64,000 bases of DNA from JAEYXS01 sp943367715 (lineage in GTDB: Bacteria; Verrucomicrobiota; Verrucomicrobiia; Limisphaerales; JAEYXS01), in contig CALRJY020000006.1 in NCBI GenBank assembly GCA_943367715.1, forward strand, positions 124,001 to 188,000, given 5' to 3'. This document shows, in pieces, positions 1 to 7,627 of the stretch (positions are counted from its first letter, which is position 1; each line of letters starts with the position of its first letter). The position numbers and the translations under genes were made by a program. The notes under the pieces were generated by a model. The model saw nothing but the letters and a program-made list of their open reading frames with translations, did no database searches and was not told where the DNA came from.

Positions 1-510
1 GTCGAACATCACGTCATCCAAACTGACTGTCCAAGTGTTGTTGATGAAGTCGATCCACATGCCGACTCGATAGACCTGATCATCCTGGAAGGCCGGGCCG
101 TTGGCGGAAAAGAAGGGGCGATAAAGGGTCACCTGATTCAATCCGCCGTGAAAGCTCAGGGTGCGAACTTGAGGCGTATCGAAGAGGATCGTGAAAGCGT
201 ATTTGGAATCCCGCAGGTTGTGCGTGTACAAATCGTAGTGGAGCTCATATCCGGTCACGCTATGCGGGAGGTCGATCTGAATCTGCTCATAGGAGGTGAC
301 GGCGTCAAACCGCAGGGCATCGTTCAACGGACCGACGGAGGATGTCACGCTGGGTGTGCCGAAGATCGTCTGGTAGCCGCCTTTTTCCGGAGCGGTGAAA
401 TCCATATTCACGTATTCGGCAGCGGAAACGGAGAGGGATATCGCAAGTGTCACAAGTCCCAAGGTTTTCCCCAGGATGTCCAGTAGCAGGTTCTTTTTCT
501 TCCTTTGCAC
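1..510 (-). CDS. secreted protein, partial (C-terminus off the left edge)
   Basis: Reading the minus strand from position 510 gives about 170 codons that stay open to the window edge. The N-terminus is basic (RKKKN), followed by a hydrophobic stretch ending in VSAAEYVN, which is a good Sec signal peptide. The rest is rich in Tyr, Asp, Phe and Val (for example FTAPEKGG, GYELHYDLYTHN, WIDFINNTWTVSLDDV), which looks like an extracellular beta-sandwich domain. I do not recognise a named family. The start is taken as GTG at 510 because it sits directly before the signal peptide and there is no ATG nearby; the frame stays open further upstream, so the start is uncertain. It is convergent with nothing and divergent from the phage cluster. 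A PEP-CTERM or other anchor could lie in the missing C-terminus. Confidence 0.6.
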   Translation of the reverse strand, partial: MQRKKKNLLLDILGKTLGLVTLAISLSVSAAEYVNMDFTAPEKGGYQTIFGTPSVTSSVGPLNDALRFDAVTSYEQIQIDLPHSVTGYELHYDLYTHNLRDSKYAFTILFDTPQVRTLSFHGGLNQVTLYRPFFSANGPAFQDDQVYRVGMWIDFINNTWTVSLDDVMFD

Positions 511-627
511 TACCGGGGAAACTAATGGCGCAAAGGTGAAACGTCCAGTTTGGAGAACGGGAGGGGGATTTTTGCCGGTTGAAGTCAAAAAAAAGGCGGC
601 GGGAACACTTTTTTGAAATTTTGTCTC

Positions 628-654
628 CATATAGCGCATATAGCGCATATAGGC
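628..654. repeat. 9-bp tandem repeat, three copies
   Basis: Two exact copies of CATATAGCG are followed by a third copy, CATATAGGC. It sits about 120 bp upstream of the start of the secreted-protein gene on the minus strand and ahead of the phage cluster on the plus strand. It could be an operator iteron or a simple microsatellite; nothing in the sequence decides this. Confidence 0.6.
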
Positions 655-724
655 ATCACGCATGCCGGACAAACGTGCGAATCTGGGCGCGTAATGTTGA
701 AGCAAACAACAGAGCAAACGGAGG

Positions 725-945
725 TCACGAAGATCGCCCTGAGGGGTGAATCTAGGACGGCCTGCGGGGGCACTGCCAGAGGCGATGATGAAGACCGTCA
801 CCTGCGCGTGTGTGGAGCAGCAGCATCTGAGGATGCGAATGCGAAAGCGCCGGCCATGTGGCCAATCATGACGGGAGGAGACGCCAACGGCAGTGCCCAA
901 GCTGGTGGCACCAGCGGGCCAATGGGAAACCAAAAGAGGAGCGGG
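725..945 (+). ncRNA. candidate structured RNA
   Basis: Several perfect inverted repeats nest inside each other. GGGCACTGCC (768-777) pairs with GGCAGTGCCC (889-898). Inside it, CCGTCA (795-800) pairs with TGACGG (869-874). Inside that lie the hairpins GCATC/GATGC (823-836) and GGCCA/TGGCC (852-863). After the outer stem come the hairpin GCTGGT/ACCAGC (901-915) and TGG-GAAA-CCA (923-932) with a GNRA-type loop. This multi-branch plan is unusual for random spacer DNA. I do not recognise an Rfam family. Strand is chosen because the GAAA loops fall on the plus strand. A decayed coding region or DNA-level palindromes are alternatives. Confidence 0.35.
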
Positions 946-986
946 AAAAACGTTCACAGTTCAGAGGGGAAAGTAGAGATGCATAC

Positions 987-1043
987 GCAATGCTACGACT
1001 CACCCCTCACCCCAGCCCTCTCCCCATTGAGGGGCGAGGGAGG
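987..1043 (+). repeat. interspersed palindromic repeat, copy 1
   Basis: The conserved unit begins GCAATGCTACGACTCACC and contains the inverted repeat CCCTCTCCCC / GGGGCGAGGG around ATTGA. Closely related copies are at 4021, 5845, 8204, 11156, 31826 (opposite strand) and 50799. It is a REP-like element; it lies in front of the lipoprotein gene. Confidence 0.8.
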
Positions 1044-1107
1044 AGAGCTGGCGCAAATGCGTGAGGGCAAATGCAATTACGAGGACGATTTTAACAAAGG
1101 AGGAGTT

Positions 1108-1440
1108 ATGAAGATGAAGTTTATCATGGTGGGTTTGGCGATGGTTATTCTTAGCAGTGCGGGTTGCACGAGTTTGTCGCAGGCGGTGCCGAAGACGAAG
1201 ATTCGTGGCGATCTTAAATCAGGGAGGTTTTCGGTGGAGGCGCCGAAGAATGCGTCGATCAATGGGTTTGAGCTGAGTTATTCGACGAACGAAACGCGGA
1301 TCAAGTTCACGGAGTACAAAGCGGAGATGGATCCGAATGTGGTGGAGCAGTCGGGGAAGGCGCAGGCGGCGATCATCGCGGCGACGAGCCAGGCGATACA
1401 GGCGGCGACGGAGAAGGCGGTGGAGGTTTTTAAAAAATAG
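1108..1440 (+). CDS. small lipoprotein of the phage cluster
   Basis: The product is 110 residues and opens with MKMKFIMVGLAMVILSSAGC, a lipoprotein signal peptide whose lipobox (SSAGC) places the lipidated Cys at residue 20. The mature part is polar and ends in an Ala-rich helix followed by Lys. The start at 1108 is supported by AAAGGAGGAG six bases upstream; the same frame is open back to 613 but without coding character. It is the first gene of the plus-strand structural cluster. In phages a small outer-membrane lipoprotein next to a cell-wall hydrolase often acts as a spanin (Rz1-like), but the length and lack of Pro-rich sequence make that only a guess. Confidence 0.7.
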   Translation: MKMKFIMVGLAMVILSSAGCTSLSQAVPKTKIRGDLKSGRFSVEAPKNASINGFELSYSTNETRIKFTEYKAEMDPNVVEQSGKAQAAIIAATSQAIQAATEKAVEVFKK

Positions 1441-1580
1441 GAAACCACGGAAGACGCAGAATACGCAAACAGGGGTGTGAAGAAGGGTGGGAGATCAAAC
1501 ATGCGGATTTTGAACAGGAGCTAACGGAGGGAACAGAGGGAGCGAGTGTTAACAGAAGGGCACGAAGCTGGAAAAAGCAG

Positions 1581-1617
1581 GGAGACTGGACGGGCGGTGG
1601 TGCCTGTCCCACTACGG
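1581..1617 (+). repeat. GGCGCCTGTCCCACTACGG-type repeat, copy 1
   Basis: A 37-bp unit starting GGAGACTGGACGGGCGGTGG and ending TGTCCCACTACGG recurs almost unchanged at 2442-2478. It occupies the spacer between the lipoprotein gene and the hydrolase gene (1441-1736), which otherwise contains no gene. Confidence 0.75.
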
Positions 1618-1736
1618 CGGGCGAGGCGCCCGCGACAGGATGAAATCGAGGACGCCGCGGCCAAAAGGTGACGGGGTTCACGACGAAGGACGGGGAAGTC
1701 GAGAACGATCACGAACAGGAAACGAGGAGCAAAAGG

Positions 1737-2537
1737 ATGAGCATGTTAGTGGCATTACATAGAGGTGAGGGGGTTATCGCGAGGGCGATCAGGTGGCAGA
1801 CGCGGAGTGTTTATTCGCATGCGAGTATCGTGCTGGAGGGAACGGGGTCGGTGATCGAGGCGCGGGAGTTTCAGGGGGTACGGTGGGTGCGCTGGGATGA
1901 GGTGGTGGCGAGTGGGGAGTCGATTGATCTGTTTAGGGTGAAGGGGTTGACGCCGGAGGCGGAGGCGGTGGTGTTGCAGTTTTTGTGGGATCAGATGGGG
2001 AAGCCTTACGATTACACGATGGTGGCGAGGTTCATCTCGCGGAGGCAGGCGGCACGGGAGGAGTCGGGGAAATGGTTTTGCAGTGAGCTGGTGTTTGCGG
2101 CGTTGGCGAAGGCGGGGGTGAAGTTGCTCGAAAGGATTGAACCTTGGGAGGTTTCGCCGGGGGTGCTGCGGTTGTCGACGAGGTTGGAGGAATGTGAATG
2201 GCCACAAAAAGGCACAGAAGGCGCAAAGAGGGGAAACATCGAACATCCAACATCGAACTCCGAACATCGAGAGTGGGGAGTCGAGGCGTCAAGCCGCCTC
2301 GGGGTGAAAGCGGAGGCAAGCCTCCGCACTCCAAAGGAAGACAGCTCGCGCAGGGAGGAGCAGACGCACGTTGGCCCAGTTGGCACGGTTGATTCTCTAG
2401 AGCGCTTAGGCTGCCGGCAAGATACCGGCAGCACGTTGAGGGGAGACTGGACAGGCGGTGGCGCCTGTCCCACTACGGAAGGGCAGACGAGGGCGTCTGC
2501 TTTACTGACGGAAAAGGAGGAGTTTTGTGATTGCTGA
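1737..2537 (+). CDS. permuted papain-like (YiiX/NlpC-type) hydrolase with repeat-derived C-terminus
   Basis: The first ~155 residues match the permuted NlpC/P60-like (YiiX type) fold: YSHASIVLEG with His28, a following Glu41 (VIEAREF), and the nucleophile motif WFCSELVFAAL with Cys115. This family cleaves peptide or amide bonds, and in a phage setting may act on cell wall or at the tail. The start at 1737 has GAGGAG seven bases upstream. After residue ~155 the protein continues for 110 residues through interspersed repeats (GNIEHPTSNSEHRE, then the CCTGTCCCACTACGG unit), so the original stop has probably been lost to repeat insertion. The end overlaps the next gene by 11 bases. Function as lysin versus tail peptidase is open. 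Confidence 0.7.
   Translation: MSMLVALHRGEGVIARAIRWQTRSVYSHASIVLEGTGSVIEAREFQGVRWVRWDEVVASGESIDLFRVKGLTPEAEAVVLQFLWDQMGKPYDYTMVARFISRRQAAREESGKWFCSELVFAALAKAGVKLLERIEPWEVSPGVLRLSTRLEECEWPQKGTEGAKRGNIEHPTSNSEHREWGVEASSRLGVKAEASLRTPKEDSSRREEQTHVGPVGTVDSLERLGCRQDTGSTLRGDWTGGGACPTTEGQTRASALLTEKEEFCDC
2235..2280 (+). repeat. GAACATC heptamer-type repeat
   Basis: The stretch is made of GAACATC/CAACATC/GAACTCC heptamers, translated as NIEHPTSNSEH. The same kind of array is at 3891-4006 and 5804-5821. It lies inside the reading frame of the hydrolase and encodes part of its C-terminal tail. Confidence 0.7.
2442..2478 (+). repeat. GGCGCCTGTCCCACTACGG-type repeat, copy 2
   Basis: Near-identical to 1581-1617. 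It lies inside the 3' end of the hydrolase frame and is preceded by the short inverted repeat CTGCCGG...CCGGCAG (2411-2431), which also appears near 62580. Confidence 0.75.
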
Positions 2538-2955
2538 GATTGCTAATAGTTCGTTGCCGGAGGCGGGGCACTTTGCGTCGATCGGGTGGGTTTGTGTGAT
2601 CATCGTGGCGATCATTGCGGGAGCGCGGCAGGTGTTGGGGCTTTGGCATGACATTAAAGAAAAGCCGACGGGGGCGGAGGTGTTGCAGAAGTCGCACACG
2701 ATGTTTGCGAGCAAGGAGGAGTTCAAGCGGTTGGAGGAGGAGTTTCGCAGACACCAGGAGTTTGAGTTGCGGGAGGCGGAGCTGCGGCGCAAGGGGGTTT
2801 ACGATCGCCTGGACAAGAGTCGCGAGGAGGTTTTGCAGCGGGTGGATGATACGCGGAAGGAGCTGGAGGAGAAGCTGAAGGTGGTGCACGCACGGGTGGA
2901 CACGATACCGGACCGGATCATCGCAACGCTGCGCAATACAGGAGCCATTGAATGA
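2527..2955 (+). CDS. Mu gp25-like membrane/coiled-coil protein (DUF2730-type)
   Basis: The product is 142 residues: one membrane segment near the N-terminus (IGWVCVIIVAIIAGA, residues ~19-33) followed by a long charged helix (FKRLEEEFRRHQEFEL... to EELEEKLKVVHARV) that should form a coiled coil. This is the layout of the DUF2730 family, Mu gp25, which sits in the same place, just before the small and large terminase genes. The role in Mu is not well established. The start is GTG at 2527 with AAAGGAGGAG upstream. The last codons overlap the next gene (ATGA at 2952). Confidence 0.65.
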   Translation: MIAEIANSSLPEAGHFASIGWVCVIIVAIIAGARQVLGLWHDIKEKPTGAEVLQKSHTMFASKEEFKRLEEEFRRHQEFELREAELRRKGVYDRLDKSREEVLQRVDDTRKELEEKLKVVHARVDTIPDRIIATLRNTGAIE

Positions 2956-3245
2956 AAAATAATAATCAGATTTCGGACGAGAGGGAACAGTTGCGGTTGA
3001 GTTTGTTGCGGTTTCTGGATGCGCATGTGGAGGTGAGCAGCCGGGGTTTGGCAGAGGCGCTGCTTTTGCAGATGGCGCGGGCGGAGGGAAGGCTGGAGCT
3101 CACGCTGGCGGAGTTGCGAGCAGAACTTTTGTATCTTAAGGACCGGAACCTGATCTGCCAGGTGCCGAAACCAATCAGCCCGGAGCTGCGTTCGTGGCGA
3201 ATCACGGCGGATGGCCGCGATCAGCACGCCCAGCTCACCACGTGA
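2952..3245 (+). CDS. small winged-helix-like phage protein
   Basis: The 97-residue product has the pattern of a winged-helix domain: helices at SLLRFLDAHVEVSSRGLAEALLL and LELTLAELRAELLYLKDRNLI, then a wing RSWRITADGRDQ. This resembles the region between gp25 and gp27 in Mu-like phages, where a short DNA-binding-like protein is common. It starts at the ATGA overlap with the previous gene, so the two are probably translationally coupled. No catalytic residues are visible. A role in packaging or late regulation is a guess. Confidence 0.55.
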   Translation: MKNNNQISDEREQLRLSLLRFLDAHVEVSSRGLAEALLLQMARAEGRLELTLAELRAELLYLKDRNLICQVPKPISPELRSWRITADGRDQHAQLTT

Positions 3246-3278
3246 ACCAACCAGAGGAATTCACAATCCCCAATAGTT

Positions 3279-3857
3279 ATGATGAAGACGAAACCGAATG
3301 ATGTGCTGAGAGCGAAGCCGCTGTTGAAGAACATGGCGGAGGAGAAGCAGCGCGAGATCATCGAGTATGCCAGGGAGAACTCGAACGAGCAGACGCGCGA
3401 CTGGCTGGAGGGGCAGAACATCGCGGTGACGATCAGTGCGCTGGTGGAATTCAAGTTGTGGTGGCAGCTCCGGGAACAATTCCGGACGGCGGAGGTGTCC
3501 ACGCAAACATTGATCGAGCTACTGCAGGAGACGCTGCCGCCGTTGAGCGATGAGCAGATCACGATCTACGGGCAGAAGGTTTTTACGTTGCTCGCGCTGA
3601 AGCAACAGGACGCGGGCGAATGGGTGCGGTTGCAGAAGCTGGAGCTGGATCGGCGGAAGATGGAGCTGGACGAACAAAAATTTAATCAGCGGACGTGTGA
3701 GTTGTTTTTGAAGTGGTACGAGGACAAGAGAGTGCTGGAGATCGCGGGGGCGCAGGTGCCGCAGGCGGTGAAGGTGGAGAGGTTGGGGGAATTGTTGTTC
3801 GGTCAAGATTGGGGAGATGAACCACGGAATACGCAGACGGAAGAGGGGGAAGAATGA
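3279..3857 (+). CDS. Mu gp27-like protein (DUF3486), probable small terminase role
   Basis: The 192-residue protein lies directly before the large terminase. Its N-terminal half reads like a helix-turn-helix that is skipped over a target and chooses substrates (REIIEYARENSNEQTRDWLEGQNIAVTISALVEF), typical of DUF3486 (Mu gp27), and the C-terminal half is a charged helical region (LQKLELDRRKMELDEQKF). By family and position it is the likely small terminase subunit that recognises DNA for packaging. Two adjacent ATGs (3279, 3282) could serve as start. Its stop overlaps the ATG of the next frame (ATGA at 3854), which matters for deciding the terminase start. Confidence 0.65.
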   Translation: MMKTKPNDVLRAKPLLKNMAEEKQREIIEYARENSNEQTRDWLEGQNIAVTISALVEFKLWWQLREQFRTAEVSTQTLIELLQETLPPLSDEQITIYGQKVFTLLALKQQDAGEWVRLQKLELDRRKMELDEQKFNQRTCELFLKWYEDKRVLEIAGAQVPQAVKVERLGELLFGQDWGDEPRNTQTEEGEE

Positions 3858-5764
3858 GAAAAGGGATTTTAACCGCAGAGGTAACAGCGATGGGAAACAT
3901 CGAACACCGGTTGCACCGGCTGGCCAATGCATCGAACTCTGAACATCGAGAGGTGGGGGCGAACGTTCAACGTCCAACGCTCAACGTCCAACGTTCAGAG
4001 GGGGATCGTCAAATGGACGCGCAATGCTACGACTCACCCCTCACCCCAGCCCTCTCCCCTTTGAGGGGAGAGGGAGGCGAGAGCGCTAGTGTTTCCACGT
4101 CACCTGAATCGGATGTCGAAAGCGCTAAGGTTGGTTTGGGCTCGACGGAGTCTCGCCCTACCGGGGTGGAGGTTGAGCCGATCATTAAGTTTCGGGCGGC
4201 GCAGAGGGAGTTTTTGCGGGGGGTGGAGCAGCATCGGTTGGTGGCGTTTGTGGCGCGGAGGCAGTTCGGGAAGACGACGACGTTTGCGGCGCTCGCCTTA
4301 AAGAAAATGATGAAGCGGGCGAATCATACGGTGGTATTTGGAAGTGCGAAGTTGAATCTGGCGCGGGAGATCGTGCGGAAGGAGGCGGAGGTGATTCAAC
4401 GGGCGATCCATGCGTTGACGAAACAGGCGGAGAAGGCGGAGGGGCTTTTGCAGGTGGTGGATGGGAAGACGGGGCGGGCGCTCGGTGGGGTGACGGCGGA
4501 TGATTTTGCGAGTCTCTATGAGGCGCAGCGGTTGGAGTTTCGGTTCTATCATTCGAAGACGATTTATTCGCGGACGAAGGTGGTGGCGTTGCGGGCGGAC
4601 ACGGTGGGTGAGACGGGGGACTTGATGTGTGATGAGATCGGGCGGGTGAAGAATTGGCGCGAGGTCTGGGAGGCGGTGGAACCGATCGTGAGCAGCAATC
4701 CGATGTTTCGTCTGACGTTGGCGACGACTCCGCCGCCAGATGATTCGCACTACTCGTTCGAGATGTTGTCGCCGAAGAGCGGCACGGAGTTTGAGCCGAG
4801 TGCGACGGGGAATTGGTATCGCAGCGAAGCGGGCGTGATGGTGTTGCGCGTGGATGCGCAGGATGCGTGGGCGGATGGGGTGCCGGTGTATGACCTGGAG
4901 CGCGGTGAGCCGCTGAGCCCCGATGAACACAGGGCGCGGGCGCTGGACAAGGATGCGTGGGATCGGAATTACGCGGTGAAGTTTGTGTTCGGCGGGACGG
5001 CGGCGTGCGGGTTGTTGCAATTGGAATCGGCACAGGCGCGAGGCATTGGAAGTTGCGCATGCATCGTGATCGAGGATGAGGCGGATATGACGATCGCGAT
5101 GGCGTTCTTGCGCGATCACTTGACGAACAATCCAGTCGGCATCGGGCTGGACCTGGCGACAACGGAGAAGGAATCGAGCAATCCTACGGCGCTGACGGTG
5201 ATGGAAGCGAGTGGGGTGGAGCTCACGGGACGGCTCACGTTGGTGTGGAAGACGCGGGATCCGGCGGTGTCGAGAGAACGGGTGCGGCGCGTGGTGCAGG
5301 TGATCAATGAGCGTTCACGCGGTGGGCCGGCGCGGCGGTTGTGCATTGATGCGACGAATGAACGGTATTTTGCAATCGAGCTGTCGCGGGACATCGCGGG
5401 TGAGGTGCCGGTGGAGTTGATCATCGGGAGTGAGAGTGCGCCAGGGATCAATGAGGACGCGATGGTGATGAAGGCGTATCTCGGCAACTTACTCATCGGG
5501 GAACTGGAGGATAATCATCTGACGTTGGCGCCGGAGAGATACATCAAAGAGGATTTTCGATTGGTGAAGCGGGATCGGGGTTCGTTCAGCACGGATACGG
5601 CGGCGGACGGGAAACATGGGGATACGTTCGATGCGCATAAGCTGGCGCTGTGGGCGCTGAGAGGAGGAGCGGCGGGGGCGGTGATGAGTGTGGAGGGGAT
5701 ACGGATGGCGGCGCATACGGATGCTGCGGTTTTTCGGCCGAGGAGGCTACGCCTGGCGGCGTAG
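3854..5764 (+). CDS. terminase large subunit (Mu gp28-like) with repeat-derived N-terminus
   Basis: This is the packaging motor and headful nuclease. The ATPase domain shows the Walker A motif ARRQFGKTT (residues ~134-142) and Walker B DLMCDE (Asp260-Glu261) followed by the coupling motif ATTPP. The nuclease domain begins GIGLDLATTEKES with the metal-binding Asp433. The core begins at about residue 105 (VEVEPIIKFRAAQREF). Residues 1-104 are encoded by three interspersed repeats (heptamers 3891-4006, palindromic repeat 4021-4077, and GCTCGACGGAGTCTCGCCC at 4139-4163), all in frame. The ATG at 3854 is coupled to the previous stop and has AGAGGGGGAAG upstream. GTG at 4166 is an alternative start without a clear ribosome site. 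The gene is otherwise intact. Confidence 0.88.
   Translation: MRKGILTAEVTAMGNIEHRLHRLANASNSEHREVGANVQRPTLNVQRSEGDRQMDAQCYDSPLTPALSPLRGEGGESASVSTSPESDVESAKVGLGSTESRPTGVEVEPIIKFRAAQREFLRGVEQHRLVAFVARRQFGKTTTFAALALKKMMKRANHTVVFGSAKLNLAREIVRKEAEVIQRAIHALTKQAEKAEGLLQVVDGKTGRALGGVTADDFASLYEAQRLEFRFYHSKTIYSRTKVVALRADTVGETGDLMCDEIGRVKNWREVWEAVEPIVSSNPMFRLTLATTPPPDDSHYSFEMLSPKSGTEFEPSATGNWYRSEAGVMVLRVDAQDAWADGVPVYDLERGEPLSPDEHRARALDKDAWDRNYAVKFVFGGTAACGLLQLESAQARGIGSCACIVIEDEADMTIAMAFLRDHLTNNPVGIGLDLATTEKESSNPTALTVMEASGVELTGRLTLVWKTRDPAVSRERVRRVVQVINERSRGGPARRLCIDATNERYFAIELSRDIAGEVPVELIIGSESAPGINEDAMVMKAYLGNLLIGELEDNHLTLAPERYIKEDFRLVKRDRGSFSTDTAADGKHGDTFDAHKLALWALRGGAAGAVMSVEGIRMAAHTDAAVFRPRRLRLAA
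3891..4006 (+). repeat. heptamer repeat array (GAACATC / GTCCAAC types)
   Basis: Short units such as GAACATCGA, CGTTCAACGTCCAAC and GCTCAACGTCCAAC follow one another. They are translated in frame in the terminase as NIEH...NVQRPTLNVQR. The same style of array is known to me as intergenic filler in this lineage, though I cannot search for it here. Confidence 0.7.
4021..4077 (+). repeat. interspersed palindromic repeat, copy 2
   Basis: Starts GCAATGCTACGACTCACC and contains CCCTCTCCCC / GGGGAGAGGG. It is translated in frame in the terminase N-terminal extension (CYDSPLTPALSPLRGEGGE). Confidence 0.85.
4139..4163 (+). repeat. GCTCGACGGAGTCTCGCCCTAC repeat, copy 1
   Basis: The same unit recurs at 50963-50987 and, inverted, at the 3' end of the esterase gene (50714-50735). 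It lies just before the conserved terminase core. Confidence 0.7.
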
Positions 5765-6070
5765 GGGAGAGGTATGAATTATGAAGTATGAGGTATGAAA
5801 AGGGGAAACATCGAACATCGAATGAAGACTAATAATATCAACGCGCAATGTTGCGACTCACCCCTCACCCCGGCCCTCTCCCCGTTGAGGGGCGAGGGAG
5901 ATGGAAGCGGTGGGAGTGATTAGAGACTGTTGTGAAACCGAGTGAGCAGATGCTTCGGCGGCGGCCGGCTGAGGACCCCGACGCTGCATCGGGGCAAGCC
6001 GCCAGCCCTACCAGTGCGAGTGATGCGGAAACGTTGAAAAGTTAGCGGGATTTTAAAGGAGGAAAGTTTT
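5765..6070. other. spacer between terminase and portal, filled with repeats
   Basis: No gene is seen in these 306 bp. The spacer holds a short GAACATCGAACATCGAA run (5808-5822), the palindromic repeat copy at 5845-5900 and a GGCGGCCGGCTGAGGAC...GCCAGCCCTACCA unit (about 5953-6015) that recurs at 8318-8350. The portal ribosome site AAAGGAGGAAAG closes the spacer. Confidence 0.7.
5845..5900 (+). repeat. interspersed palindromic repeat, copy 3
   Basis: Begins GCAATGTTGCGACTCACC; the inverted repeat arms are CCCTCTCCCC and GGGGCGAGGG around GTTGA. Confidence 0.85.
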
Positions 6071-7627
6071 ATGAAGATTTTGGAGAAGATTTTTAGAAGA
6101 GGACGGGTTGCATCTGGAGCTGTTGAAGCTAAGGAATCGAATGGGGTTGAGGCGAAGGATGCGTTGCTTCGGATTGTGCAGCCGAGGGCGCGGGATCGGT
6201 GGATGTCGGCTTCGGCGCGGAGTTATACGCCGGAGATGATTCATTCGGTGCTTCGCAGTGCGTTGAGCGGGAATCTGGTGGCGCAGTGGGAGTTGTTCGA
6301 TCTGATGGAGGATACGTGGCCGCGGTTGCAGAAGAATCTCAACGATCTCAAGGATGCGGTGTGTGCGGAGGCTTGGGCGGTGCAGCCGTATGCGTTGACG
6401 GGCGCAAAGCCTTCTCGCGAGGCGGTGAAGCGGGCGAAGTTGTTGGAACAAGTTTTGTGGCGGATGACGCCGCGGGCGCAGGCGGATGAGAACGGGTTCA
6501 ATGCGACGTTGAAGGATATCGCGGATGCGTGGGGTAAGGGGATCGCGGTGCTGGAGGTGCATTGGGAGCAACGCGCAGTGGCGGGCGCTAGCGCCGTGAT
6601 CGCGCCGCGCTGCACGACGTGGGTGCATCCGCGCTACTATGGTTACACGCAGAACGCACCGGAGCTGATGCTGAATGTGCGCGAACTCTCGATCGGCGGG
6701 TGTGTGCCGGAGGTGTTGAAGGATGCGGGTGAGGGGTTCGCGGTGTTTCCCCCGGACAAGTTTCTGATCGCGATCGCGAAACACAAATCAGGTCATCCAG
6801 CGGGGAGTGCGTTGTTGCGGCCGCTCGCTTGGTGGTGGTGTGCTTCGAACTTCAGCGCGGAGTGGTTGCTGAATTTCGCGCAACTCTTCGGGCTGCCGTT
6901 GCGGTGGGCGAGTTATGATCCGAACCAGCCAGGGTTGCTGAACAAGATCTGCGACATGCTGGAGAACATGGGGAGTTCGGCGTGGGCGGCGTTTCCGGCG
7001 GGGACGAAGATCGAGCTGCATGAGCCGTCGCGGAACGGGACGGATAATCCGCAGGCGGCGCTGTTGGATCGCGCGGACAAGCAATGTGACTTGCTCATCC
7101 TAGGGCAGACGTTGACGAGTGAAGCCGGGGATAGTGGGAGTCGTGCGCTGGGCGAGGTGCATCAGAAGGTGCGGGCGGATCGGAAGGCGGCGCTGGCGGC
7201 GTGGACGAGCGAGGTGCTGCAACAATTGAGTGCGGCGTTTTGTCGGTTGAACTTTGGCGATGACCTGGAGTGTCCGTGGCTGCAGCCGGTCGTGAAAGAA
7301 GTGCGGGATGCGAAGGTGATGGCGGAACGGGATCGCATCTTGCTGGAGGCGGGCGTGGAGTTGCCGAAGGCGTGGTTTTATGAGCGGCATGAGATTCCAT
7401 TACCAAATTTAGGCGAGGAAGTCGTTACACGACGGGCCAATGAGGCATCAGCCATGCCACAACCCAAACGAGAACCTACCGATGAAGCCCACCGAAAGGC
7501 TGATGGCCCGGCTTCCGAAAAGGACAGTAAGCCCGAAGGCAATGACTCCCTCGCCAAGGTTTCAAAACGAGACGACGAGCAGAAGGACAAGGGTGCCGAG
7601 GAAGAAGAAAAGAAGGAGGCGGCATGA
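6071..7627 (+). CDS. portal protein, DUF935 family (Mu gp29-like)
   Basis: The 518-residue protein has the features of the DUF935 portal: SARSYTPEMIHSVLRSALSGNL, AQWELFDLMEDTWPRLQKNLNDLKDAV and the later block GHPAGSALLRPLAWWW. Portals form the dodecameric ring at the capsid vertex through which terminase packages DNA and to which the tail joins. The C-terminal ~80 residues are charged and low in complexity. The start at 6071 has a strong AAAGGAGGAAAG site. Its final codons overlap the next gene by 4 bases (ATGA at 7624). No Mu gpF (gp30) homologue separates portal and morphogenesis gene, unlike Mu. Confidence 0.88.
   Translation: MKILEKIFRRGRVASGAVEAKESNGVEAKDALLRIVQPRARDRWMSASARSYTPEMIHSVLRSALSGNLVAQWELFDLMEDTWPRLQKNLNDLKDAVCAEAWAVQPYALTGAKPSREAVKRAKLLEQVLWRMTPRAQADENGFNATLKDIADAWGKGIAVLEVHWEQRAVAGASAVIAPRCTTWVHPRYYGYTQNAPELMLNVRELSIGGCVPEVLKDAGEGFAVFPPDKFLIAIAKHKSGHPAGSALLRPLAWWWCASNFSAEWLLNFAQLFGLPLRWASYDPNQPGLLNKICDMLENMGSSAWAAFPAGTKIELHEPSRNGTDNPQAALLDRADKQCDLLILGQTLTSEAGDSGSRALGEVHQKVRADRKAALAAWTSEVLQQLSAAFCRLNFGDDLECPWLQPVVKEVRDAKVMAERDRILLEAGVELPKAWFYERHEIPLPNLGEEVVTRRANEASAMPQPKREPTDEAHRKADGPASEKDSKPEGNDSLAKVSKRDDEQKDKGAEEEEKKEAA

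Larger units (their letters stand above)
511..1107. other. gene-poor stretch between the secreted-protein gene and the phage cluster
   Basis: No convincing gene is present. An open frame runs from 613 into the lipoprotein gene, but its product before 1108 has no domain character and crosses a 9-bp tandem repeat and an interspersed palindromic repeat, so I treat it as chance. The stretch holds the 9-bp repeat (628-654), a region rich in nested inverted repeats (725-945) and one copy of the Verrucomicrobial-style palindromic repeat (987-1043). Confidence 0.5.

Noticed and set aside
613..1107. N-terminal extension of the lipoprotein gene to 613
   Set aside because: It crosses a 9-bp tandem repeat, the structured region and a palindromic repeat, has no domain character, and would bury the lipoprotein signal peptide that has its own strong ribosome site.
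4185..5162. 325-codon minus-strand frame opposite the terminase
   Set aside because: Ser/Pro/Arg-rich low-complexity product; shadow frame.
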